DNA of 64,000 nt, taken from assembly GCF_009828105.1 (NCBI RefSeq), contig NZ_WTYQ01000004.1, positions 186,001 to 250,000 on the forward strand. Direction: 5' to 3'. This DNA comes from Altericroceibacterium indicum. GTDB taxonomy: Bacteria; Pseudomonadota; Alphaproteobacteria; Sphingomonadales; Sphingomonadaceae. The translations under genes were made by a program, and so were the position numbers. How positions within the stretch are numbered: the stretch's first letter is position 1; each line of letters begins with the position of its first letter. The notes beneath the pieces were generated by a model. It saw nothing but the letters and a program-made list of their open reading frames with translations, was not told the DNA's origin and searched no databases. Shown here one piece after another: positions 7,478 through 15,016 of this stretch.

Positions 7478-8844
7478 GGCCGGGTCATTTCTGCAGGTTT
7501 TTGGTCGGAAAAGGCTTTGGCTGCATCGCCCCGGCCAGACCCTTGATTGAGGTGCTGAGCTGAAAGGTCAGGCCATGCACCACTGTCCAACCGGGCAATC
7601 AATTGATCGAGGCCTGTTTCAAGTTCGGCAGAAGTGAAGTTGCAATGTCCAGTGCGGTCGACAAATATTCTGCGTAAATTTGCCGCATTACCCGCAGCTT
7701 TTACCCTGATGGCAAGGCCAGAGGTCAGCGAGGGTGGGGTCATATTGTCTCCCAGCGTGTGCATCAGAAGAACAGGGCGCTTCAAATTGCCGGAGGGGAC
7801 AAAGTTGGCGTCCATATAAGCGACTGCACGCTTGTTGGCTTTGATCCGTGGGGCGGCATTGATGGCGGCAAGGTCAGCCTCAAGATTGAGACCGGCTTGC
7901 TGATACAGAGTGCGCACAAGATCAGCTTCACCTGACCGGGCCAGCAGATCGGCATAATCAACGCCAACATTGGAGCTGAAATTGCCTCCGGCACGCTCTT
8001 CCTGATCGCTGCGCGGCAACATCGCACCCCAGAGGAGGTCTTTGTAAAGCGCTTCTTCTTGCTGATCGGGCGTAGCGTCATGGCCGGACCATGTCGGGAT
8101 CTGTGCGAGCGCTGCGCTGAGCGCAATGCGGGCGCGCCCTTGCGGTGTCTGTTGAGCCGCATCCAGCGCCTTTTGCGCTTTGGCGCGTTCCGCCATTTCA
8201 TTGTCTGCACCAATGAGAGTGAGATCGGGCGCGAGCAATGTCTTGAAGGCAAACATGCCATCCAGCGCCACATTCATCATCGGTGTTGCGCCAGCGGCTG
8301 AAGCGCAAACCGGCATGGCGCCATCAATTGCCTCAGGCCACTTCTCGACCAGCCCAAGCGAGATCAGCCCACCCATTGACTGGCCATAGGCAATCACCCG
8401 TCTGGGTTTGCCAAAGCGCGCCGTGAACAGGTCAAGCGTCGCCTTCTGGTCGGCCATGCCTTCTTCCACGGCCCAGCCATTGCGGGAATAGGAGGAGCCG
8501 AGCATGGCATAGCCTTCGCTCAGCAGCTTTTCTTGCAAATCCAGCGAGTCATTCAGGCTATGGAGCGCCTTTTTGTCGTCCCCGCCATGATAGCCATGGC
8601 TGGTAAGGATGACAGTGCCGTTCCACGAGGCCGGCATGTCAAGTTCCCACAGATTGCCGTTGGGCATGGTGCCCTGCCAATGGGTGGATATTGCGCCGGC
8701 TTCACTCTGACCGCCAGGGTGTGCACCCTTGGGGTCAGAGTGAGCGATTGCTCCTGTGCCCAGTGCGAGGGCCGCAGCCCCCATGCTGAGGAAAGCGAAC
8801 CTGCTAATCCAGCCTGTGCCGGGCATAATATGGAGCATTTTCAT
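7474..8844 (-). CDS. Secreted alpha/beta hydrolase
   Basis: Exported esterase-type hydrolase, 456 residues. The N-terminus has a long hydrophobic signal (WISRFAFLSMGAAALALGTG) cleaved near GAIAHS. Core features: TVILTSHGYHGG (oxyanion strand), IAYGQSMGGLIS nucleophile elbow with Ser156, and VDRTGHCNFTSAE with the likely catalytic His. A lid-like insertion of about 150 residues lies between elbow and acid. Start ATG 8844 overlaps the TBDR stop (TAATG), and the 3' end overlaps the MFS gene by 4 nt. Likely cleaves an ester after or before TBDR uptake; substrate unknown. Confidence 0.85.
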   Translation of the reverse strand: MKMLHIMPGTGWISRFAFLSMGAAALALGTGAIAHSDPKGAHPGGQSEAGAISTHWQGTMPNGNLWELDMPASWNGTVILTSHGYHGGDDKKALHSLNDSLDLQEKLLSEGYAMLGSSYSRNGWAVEEGMADQKATLDLFTARFGKPRRVIAYGQSMGGLISLGLVEKWPEAIDGAMPVCASAAGATPMMNVALDGMFAFKTLLAPDLTLIGADNEMAERAKAQKALDAAQQTPQGRARIALSAALAQIPTWSGHDATPDQQEEALYKDLLWGAMLPRSDQEERAGGNFSSNVGVDYADLLARSGEADLVRTLYQQAGLNLEADLAAINAAPRIKANKRAVAYMDANFVPSGNLKRPVLLMHTLGDNMTPPSLTSGLAIRVKAAGNAANLRRIFVDRTGHCNFTSAELETGLDQLIARLDSGAWPDLSAQHLNQGSGRGDAAKAFSDQKPAEMTRP

Positions 8845-11486
8845 TAGAACGACTTTCTGACGCCAATCGCGATCTTGCGCCCGGTCGGGTTCACAACGTT
8901 GGAATCAAAGGCAATCGTGCCATTGCTGACATAGGGCGGGTTCGCGTCGAAAGCGTCGGTTACGTCCAGCGTGAAGGTCAGGCCGCGCGTAAAGATGCTG
9001 TCTCCATCCACCAGATAGCGCAGAGACAGATCTACAGTGGTGTATGAATCTACTTTTTGCATGGGCGTGACGCTGTTGTTGTCATAACCATCTGTATAAT
9101 TGACGTAGGCTGTGCCGCTAAATCCACCCTTACGGATGCCAGCATAGGCTCGGGCCTGAAACTGGAGCGGATTGTTGATTGTATTGACGATATCGATCAG
9201 CGGCGCATCTGGCGTAATTGCCTGTTTGAAGTGCAGGATATAAGCGCCATTGGCACCGACCTTGAAGGTCGCCCAATCGCTGTCCCATGTGTAATCGGCA
9301 ATCACTTCGATGCCATCGGTCTGGACGATGCCGACATTGGATTTCCGTCCATCGACAATCGCGCCGATATTGGCAGGATCTTCTGGCACACCGACAAAGC
9401 CGGGGGCATCCTGAATGGCGTTGACCTCAGCAGCAGTCGGGTTGCGGGTGATGAGCGAACCGAGGATGTCTTCCTTGGTCAGTGCCAGATAATCGTTGCC
9501 CGGTGTCGCGAGGCGGTTGGTGTAATCGACATTATAATAGGTGGCTGACAGGCTGAGCCCATTAGCAAAGACTGGCTTGTAATCCATGCCGACCGACCAT
9601 GTGGTGGCCTTTTCAGGCTGGAGGCCAGCCTTCCCGCCGCGCAGGAACAATACGCGGGTTGTTCCGCCGCCAACATCGGTGAAATCCGCCAGCGTGTTGA
9701 ACGGGCTACCGGTGTCAGAAAGGGTCGGTGCGCGGAAAGATTTGCCATAGCTGCCCCGGATGGAGAGCGATGATGTCGGTTTCCAGGTCACACCCAGTTT
9801 CGGGTTCGTGGTGGAGCCGATGTCACTATAATCATCATAGCGCACGGCGGCCGAGACGTTGAGCTCTTCCATGAAGGGCCCTGCATTGTCGGCCCCCACA
9901 ATCGGCACAAACAATTCGCCGGACATGGAATTGATGGCGCGGTGGCCATTGGCTGGCAGGGGTGTCAGATTGATGAAGGTGATTTCCTGACGGCTTGCAC
10001 CAAGCGCCACCTTCACATCGCCGCCCGGAATAGTGAATAAGGGACCATCCGCCGCCACACCATATTCCTGCATCCGATAGTTGGTATCGACGCGGAATTC
10101 ACCGATCAGGGTTTGCAATGTTCCCGGGTTGGTGTTCGAACCATCGCCAAACGGATTGAAGGCTGTGTCTGGATTAGTGTCAGCCAGTGCGGCCGCCAGA
10201 GCCGAATTGTTGACCTGCAACGCACCGGAGCGTTCGCGGTCTTCGCCATAGCTGAAGAAGGCATCGGCTGACCAGCCGCCACCCAGTTCTGCATGAGGTC
10301 CACCGGTGATGAAGATGACGTCCTGCGTGGAACGGCGCACGGAATTGCCAAGATCATCCAGGAAGGAATATTGCACCTGAACACTGTCAGCGCCACTATT
10401 GCTGGGGTCGACAAAGAACGGATTGGCAGAAGTGACGTTGAGCGTAGCGGTAGGGGCAGCGTTGGCAAAAGTGCCACGGCGATGGGCAATGAAGCCCTGT
10501 GCATTGAGGCTCAGCCAGCTATTGACATCCTGTTCAGCGACTGCGGCGAAAGAGTAGCGTTCCTGCTCGGGCAGGGCGTCTGTCCCCAGATAGCGGCTTT
10601 CTCGGTTGACGGTTCCGGCCTGAAAATCGCCCGGCGTCAGGCCTGTACCATTTTGGCCAGTGGGGATGGCATATGATGTGCCATTGACCAGAATATTGCC
10701 CGGATTGCTGAAGGTGGAACGCTGGTCTGTTCCGCCATAGGGCCTCAGGTCATCGGTGTAGAAGCTGCGATCTGCTGCTTTCAGATTAGAGCGCTTGATA
10801 TATTCGCCTGAAACGGTGAGCGAACCGGACCCCCAATTCTTCCCGATGGCACCGCCGAATTTATATTCGTCCATATCGCCAGCAAAGCCATAACGGCCTT
10901 CGAATTCCGCACCATCAAGCTTGCGCAGCATGATGTTGACCACGCCGCCTACAGCATCCGACCCGTAAATGCCTGAGCCGCCATCGGCGAGCACTTCAAT
11001 CCGCTCTACCGCCATAGATGGGATAACCGAAGGGTCGAAGAATTGAGCCTGCGTGCCACTGGAAGGCAGGCGGCGGCCATCGAGAAGCGTCAGGGTGGAT
11101 TCAGTGCCAAGACCGCGAAGGTTGATGCCAGTGCCAAGTGTCACATTGGCGCTCTGATTGTTGGCCGCGCCATAATTGGCTTCGCTGGCCCCGAGGTTGA
11201 ACACTTGCGGAAGCTGCGAAAGAATTTCTGTCGTAGTGCTGGCGCCGGTTGCTTCAATATCAGCGCGACCAAGGCCGATAACGGGCGAGCCGGTGGGGGC
11301 AATGCCTTTGATTCGTGTGCCGGTCACGACAATCGTTTCAGCGATCGGTGCGCCAGCCTGCGTGGCGGGTTCCGCGGGCGTGCTTGCGGCGTCCTGTGCC
11401 TGAGCGATGGAAGGGATGGTGAGGGCAGAAACTGCGCTGGCGCAAAGCGCGACGAACGAAATTTTGCTGCGGTCTAAGGCTATCAT
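8844..11486 (-). CDS. TonB-dependent receptor, first gene of P450 operon
   Basis: Complete outer-membrane receptor, 880 residues: signal peptide ending at IAQAQ, TonB box ETIVVTGTRI, plug domain with the GINLRGLGTESTLTLLDGRR and VERIEVLADGGSGIYGSDAVGG motifs, and a 22-strand-type barrel ending GVRKSF. This Leu-Asp-Gly-Arg-Arg plug subtype is the one found across sphingomonads for non-iron ligands. First gene of a run in which every junction to the GntR gene overlaps or nearly touches (TAATG, ATGA, TAATG, 3 nt), so all six genes are likely one transcript. The ligand is unknown; the linked hydrolases and P450 argue for a bulky ester rather than a siderophore. Confidence 0.95.
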   Translation of the reverse strand: MIALDRSKISFVALCASAVSALTIPSIAQAQDAASTPAEPATQAGAPIAETIVVTGTRIKGIAPTGSPVIGLGRADIEATGASTTTEILSQLPQVFNLGASEANYGAANNQSANVTLGTGINLRGLGTESTLTLLDGRRLPSSGTQAQFFDPSVIPSMAVERIEVLADGGSGIYGSDAVGGVVNIMLRKLDGAEFEGRYGFAGDMDEYKFGGAIGKNWGSGSLTVSGEYIKRSNLKAADRSFYTDDLRPYGGTDQRSTFSNPGNILVNGTSYAIPTGQNGTGLTPGDFQAGTVNRESRYLGTDALPEQERYSFAAVAEQDVNSWLSLNAQGFIAHRRGTFANAAPTATLNVTSANPFFVDPSNSGADSVQVQYSFLDDLGNSVRRSTQDVIFITGGPHAELGGGWSADAFFSYGEDRERSGALQVNNSALAAALADTNPDTAFNPFGDGSNTNPGTLQTLIGEFRVDTNYRMQEYGVAADGPLFTIPGGDVKVALGASRQEITFINLTPLPANGHRAINSMSGELFVPIVGADNAGPFMEELNVSAAVRYDDYSDIGSTTNPKLGVTWKPTSSLSIRGSYGKSFRAPTLSDTGSPFNTLADFTDVGGGTTRVLFLRGGKAGLQPEKATTWSVGMDYKPVFANGLSLSATYYNVDYTNRLATPGNDYLALTKEDILGSLITRNPTAAEVNAIQDAPGFVGVPEDPANIGAIVDGRKSNVGIVQTDGIEVIADYTWDSDWATFKVGANGAYILHFKQAITPDAPLIDIVNTINNPLQFQARAYAGIRKGGFSGTAYVNYTDGYDNNSVTPMQKVDSYTTVDLSLRYLVDGDSIFTRGLTFTLDVTDAFDANPPYVSNGTIAFDSNVVNPTGRKIAIGVRKSF

Positions 11487-11745
11487 GACAGTCTCCCAAA
11501 AATACGGCGCACTTTTGTACTTCTGCGCGCCTTATCTTTTTATCGGACTAAATTGTCAACAATCACGTAGGACAAACATGGTTTGTGAGCATTTTTGTAG
11601 CATTTGAGAAAGTTATATATGGTAAATATGCAACGCACTAAGGACCTTGTTTTCTCAACTTTATTACGTGTTGTAATCGATCACATTGCGCCATACGCAT
11701 TGTTGTCGGAGCAACATATTGCCCGGAAAACATGGGGAGAGGTAA
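11487..11745. promoter_or_regulatory. Divergent promoter region between two TBDR genes
   Basis: This 259-nt AT-rich gap separates the P450 operon (minus) from the next TBDR (plus). It contains two exact dyads close together: ATTGT-CA-ACAAT (11552-11563) and ACAAAC-ATG-GTTTGT (11572-11586). There is also a shorter TGTTG/CAACA repeat at 11701-11716 near the plus-strand start. The first dyad has the TTGT-N2-ACAA shape seen at many FCD-type GntR operators and sits 66 nt upstream of the operon that encodes such a regulator. Confidence 0.5.
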
Positions 11746-13950
11746 ATGAGAAAAGCACTCTTGCTTTGCGCCTGCGCGACCGCGCCTGTCACAGCTACTG
11801 GTCTGGCGCCAACGGCTTTCGCACAAACGAGTGAAGCGACGGCATCTGATATAACAGAAATCGTGGTGACGGCGCAGCGCCGTGACGAAAATCTGCAAGA
11901 CGTTCCTATCGCCATCACGGCGCTGAACGGCGACAATCTGGACGCCAAAGCTGTCGAGCGGATTAGCGATTTGCAATTTGCCGCCCCGTCGCTGTCGATC
12001 ACCGATCAGGGGCTGACTCAATCTGTCAATATTCGCGGTATCGGTATCTCCAGTGGGTCGCCAGCGGTGGCCAATGGTGTGGCCACCTATATTGATGGCG
12101 TGTTCCAGCCGCCCATTATGACCTCATCCAGCTTTTATGACATTGCATCGATCGAAGTCTTGCGCGGCCCACAGGGCACTTTGGTAGGGTCCAACTCCAC
12201 CGGCGGTGCAATCTTCATCAACACCAAAGATCCTTCGCTCGGAGCAGTCGAAGGCTATGCCGAAGCCAGCTATGGCAATTATGATGCCTTCAGTGCGGAA
12301 GGGGCAATCAATCTGCCGATCAGCTCTACGCTGGCTATTCGGGCCGCAGGCACCAGCCGCACACGCGACAGCTATTATACCGATCTTGGGCCGTTCAAAA
12401 ACCATGCTGGCAAGCTTGATGAACAGGCTGGCAGGCTTGGGATTCTGTTTGAGCCGGGCAGTTTCAAAGCGATCGGCAAGATCGAATGGGTTGATAAGAA
12501 CACCGGCGGTTACGCCTATCGGCCTATTTTGGGCACGGCTTTCGATAATAACCGTACCGACAATATTCGTGAGCTGACGTATAATGCACCCACGCTCAAC
12601 CATGAGCGCGGGTTTCTGAGCAGCCTTCGCCTCAGCTATACGCTTGATAATGGCATCGAATTGCGTTCCGTCAGCGGATATACAAACAAGCGGATCAACA
12701 ACCTTTACGACAGTGATGGGGCAATCCTGCCCGGCAAGGCTGGGCAAAGCCCCAACCAGACGCAGGACCAGTTCGTGCGCGAACGCCAGTGGAGCCAGGA
12801 ATTTAACATCATTTCCCCCACGGATGGCGTCTTCAACTGGATTCTGGGGGGCTATTACCAGAAGAACAAGGTTGATGTGGATATCCAGACAGCGAGCGAT
12901 GTGCCCACTGATCCCACTGACATTGTTCAGGGCCAGAACAAGACGACATGGGGCGTCTTTGCCCAAACGGGTTACCATTTGACAGATGCCCTCGAGTTGC
13001 AGGTCGGCGCACGCTATTCGCACTTCAAGGCCAAGGGTGCAGGCAGTGTGACCATTGGCGCAGGCGGTCCAATTTTCGGGCCGAACGGGCTGCAAGTGGC
13101 TGACCTTGCCGGGAGCCATCAGGATGGCCGTATGACCGGGAAGGTGACGCTGAACTATAAAGCGGACAACAATAACGTGTTCTACGTCTTCGCGGCGCGG
13201 GGATATAAGCCGGGTGGGGCCAATTCCGCAGTGTCCGAATTCGGGCCTGAAACGGTCTGGGACTATGAGGCAGGCTGGAAGGCTACGCTGCTTGATGGCC
13301 ATTTGCAGAGCCAGCTTGGCGGCTTCTACATGGACTATAGCAACTTCCAGTTTGATGCCCGCGATACTGGCACCGGTCAGACCGGTGTGTTCAACGTTGC
13401 CAATGCGACCATCAAGGGCATTGAATGGCAGGGGCAGGCTTCCTTCGGCGGCTTCAACATGGATGGCGGCATAGCCTATGTGGATTCGCATCTTGATGCG
13501 GTCACACTGGTGAATCAGCGGGCCTTGCCTGCGCTTTCGCAATATGGGCCGCAATGCGCCGATGGAGTCGAATCCAATCCACCGGTCTGCTTCAACTACA
13601 AACCCTATATTGTAACGGCCGGGGACGGGCCCAATCTCTTCTCGCCCAAATGGTCCTATAATATTGGCGCGCAATATGAGTTCGACTTTGGGAGGGCAAC
13701 GCTTACCCCTCGGGTGAATTATGCCTATGTCGGTTCGCGCTGGACCAATCTCGTCTATAATCCTGAGCTTGATTATCTCAAAGGCCGAGGGCTGCTGTCA
13801 GCCCAAGTAACCTTGAAGATGGATGATTGGACGCTGGTAGCGTACGGTACCAATCTTGCGGATAAGAAATATGTCAGCGGACAGTCAGGGAACAATGAGT
13901 TCTATGGCGCGCCGCGTGAATATGGGGTGCGTGCGTCAGTGCGCTTCTGA
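11746..13950 (+). CDS. TonB-dependent receptor
   Basis: Complete receptor, 734 residues, with signal peptide (cleavage near TAFAQ), TonB box ITEIVVTAQRRDENLQDVPI, plug motifs (LRGPQGTLVGSNSTGGAIFINTKDP) and C-terminal YGVRASVRF. This is the shorter FecA/pesticin-receptor-like type. ATG 11746 follows GGGGAGAGG at a good distance. Transcribed away from the P450 operon from a shared 259-nt region, followed by a strong terminator (13972) and then a secreted DUF3237 gene. The ligand cannot be read from sequence; the shared promoter region suggests, weakly, co-regulation with the P450 operon. Confidence 0.95.
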   Translation: MRKALLLCACATAPVTATGLAPTAFAQTSEATASDITEIVVTAQRRDENLQDVPIAITALNGDNLDAKAVERISDLQFAAPSLSITDQGLTQSVNIRGIGISSGSPAVANGVATYIDGVFQPPIMTSSSFYDIASIEVLRGPQGTLVGSNSTGGAIFINTKDPSLGAVEGYAEASYGNYDAFSAEGAINLPISSTLAIRAAGTSRTRDSYYTDLGPFKNHAGKLDEQAGRLGILFEPGSFKAIGKIEWVDKNTGGYAYRPILGTAFDNNRTDNIRELTYNAPTLNHERGFLSSLRLSYTLDNGIELRSVSGYTNKRINNLYDSDGAILPGKAGQSPNQTQDQFVRERQWSQEFNIISPTDGVFNWILGGYYQKNKVDVDIQTASDVPTDPTDIVQGQNKTTWGVFAQTGYHLTDALELQVGARYSHFKAKGAGSVTIGAGGPIFGPNGLQVADLAGSHQDGRMTGKVTLNYKADNNNVFYVFAARGYKPGGANSAVSEFGPETVWDYEAGWKATLLDGHLQSQLGGFYMDYSNFQFDARDTGTGQTGVFNVANATIKGIEWQGQASFGGFNMDGGIAYVDSHLDAVTLVNQRALPALSQYGPQCADGVESNPPVCFNYKPYIVTAGDGPNLFSPKWSYNIGAQYEFDFGRATLTPRVNYAYVGSRWTNLVYNPELDYLKGRGLLSAQVTLKMDDWTLVAYGTNLADKKYVSGQSGNNEFYGAPREYGVRASVRF

Positions 13951-13971
13951 TGCTGTCAGTCTTAATGCGAT

Positions 13972-14008
13972 AAAGGGTGGCGAGGGTATTCCTCTCGCCA
14001 CCCTTTTT
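13972..14008 (+). terminator. Intrinsic terminator after TBDR
   Basis: AAAGGGTGGCGAG (13972-13984) pairs perfectly with CTCGCCACCCTTT (13994-14006); TTTTT ends the structure. It is unidirectional and separates the TBDR from the DUF3237 gene, which may depend on read-through or its own promoter. Confidence 0.85.
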
Positions 14009-14051
14009 GTACTTTGCGTATATTTGCGAGAAACAAAGGAATAGAGGATAT

Positions 14052-14576
14052 ATGATAAACAAGACATTGTTGGCATTGGGAGCCATGGTGCTCGCAGTGG
14101 CACCTGTTTCAGGGCAGGCGGCAGACACGGCAAACGCACCCAAGCTGGTATTCACATTTGCTGAAACGGTGCTGCTGGCAAAGGATATTCCGGTTGGCCA
14201 GACAGAGCGCGGACATCGCAACATCATTCCGATTACGGGCGGGCATTTTGAAGGGCCGGATATTCGCGGTACGATCATGCCCGGTGGATGGGATTGGCAG
14301 TTGCAGCTCGCCAATGGCTGTACCCAGGTGAAAGCGGATTACTTTCTCAAGACTGATGACGGCGTGGTTATCAATATCCTCAACACCGGGACCCTGTGCC
14401 CGCCGAAAGACGGTGAGGACATTTCCGTCTTCACCCACCCGGTGTTTGAGGCACCTGAAGGCAAGTATGAAGCGCTCTCGAATAATACTTATATCGGGAC
14501 GCTTGCTCCAGCGAAGGGGCCGAATGGCGAACCCGCTGTGAAGATCAGTATCTATCAAGTTGTACCGGATAATTGA
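14052..14576 (+). CDS. Secreted DUF3237 domain protein
   Basis: Protein of 174 residues with a cleavable signal peptide (MINKTLLALGAMVLAVAPVS, cleavage near GQAAD). The mature part is a DUF3237 domain: LVFTFAETV, HRNIIPITGGHFEGPDIRG, IMPGGWDWQL, DDGVVINILNTG. The family is a small beta-barrel of unknown activity, usually cytoplasmic; an exported copy is less common. Start ATG 14052 follows AGAGG; the longer frame from 13977 runs through the terminator hairpin and is not credible. It lies 101 nt after a TBDR, so periplasmic ligand handling is possible. Confidence 0.82.
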   Translation: MINKTLLALGAMVLAVAPVSGQAADTANAPKLVFTFAETVLLAKDIPVGQTERGHRNIIPITGGHFEGPDIRGTIMPGGWDWQLQLANGCTQVKADYFLKTDDGVVINILNTGTLCPPKDGEDISVFTHPVFEAPEGKYEALSNNTYIGTLAPAKGPNGEPAVKISIYQVVPDN

Positions 14577-14605
14577 CGCAGATTTGCAACACTTGCCGAT
14601 AAACC

Positions 14606-14617
14606 GCAATCGATTGC
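14606..14617. promoter_or_regulatory. LacI-type operator copy 1 (GCAATCGATTGC)
   Basis: Exact 12-bp palindrome with a central CpG, the layout recognised by LacI/GalR proteins (hinge helix at the central CG). Its centre is 213 bp upstream of copy 2; both precede the TBDR at 15017. Confidence 0.7.
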
Positions 14618-14756
14618 TATCGATTTATGTGCGGATTCAGGCAGTGAGCTGAAAAGAAACTCTAGTTCTTTTAGCGCAAAATAAAATTCTATCTTATTGA
14701 TATTAAAAGATAGCATTCCAGCGGCGAAGACGATTTTGCACTTCGATACACCTCAG

Positions 14757-14789
14757 GCAAGGGGCGGGCTGACCCAGTCCGCCCCTTGC
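14757..14789. other. GC-rich stem-loop
   Basis: GCAAGGGGCGG pairs with CCGCCCCTTGC around an 11-nt loop. There is no T-run on either strand. It lies between the two operators. It could be a terminator for upstream read-through from the DUF3237 gene or a leader structure. Confidence 0.4.
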
Positions 14790-14818
14790 TTGTCCGCATC
14801 CTAATGGGTAACGAGCAG

Positions 14819-14830
14819 GCAATCGATTGC
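14819..14830. promoter_or_regulatory. LacI-type operator copy 2 (GCAATCGATTGC)
   Basis: Second exact copy, 186 nt upstream of the TBDR start at 15017. Identical in all 12 bases to copy 1. Confidence 0.75.
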
Positions 14831-15016
14831 AAAAGAACGTCGACAGAAGAGTGATGTTTGGTGAGGTCCTTTCCCGACAGGAAATGATCGATTGGCGCGG
14901 CATGGATGATCCACGCTGGTGCCGGGCATGGCTCCCTTTCTGCGATCTGTTTGCAGCCGCTCCATCTTTGAGGCGGTTCATCGACATGTTTTGAGATCGC
15001 TTGAGAGGAAAGCACT

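Larger units (their letters stand above)
14577..15016 (+). promoter_or_regulatory. Long regulatory region before the sucrose-ester TBDR
   Basis: This 440-nt gap has no convincing gene. It holds two exact GCAATCGATTGC palindromes 213 bp apart (listed separately), an AT-rich stretch 14640-14715 suited to a promoter, a GC-rich stem-loop at 14757-14789, and AGAGGA just before the TTG start at 15017. The two-operator layout resembles looping control by LacI-family proteins. Confidence 0.55.

Noticed and set aside
11674-11685. TAATCGATCA as a fifth LacI-type operator
   Set aside because: Only the central ATCGAT matches; the flanking half-sites are lost.
12124-13674. Antisense open frame of 516 codons within the TBDR gene
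   Set aside because: No domain, signal or motif; it is the shadow of a strong TBDR coding frame on the other strand.
14854-14994. 46-codon open frame before the TBDR (starts MFGEVLSRQEM)
   Set aside because: Trp- and Arg-rich with a weak AGAAGAG upstream, but several frames are open in this GC-rich stretch and it lies in an operator-containing leader. Not enough to call a gene.
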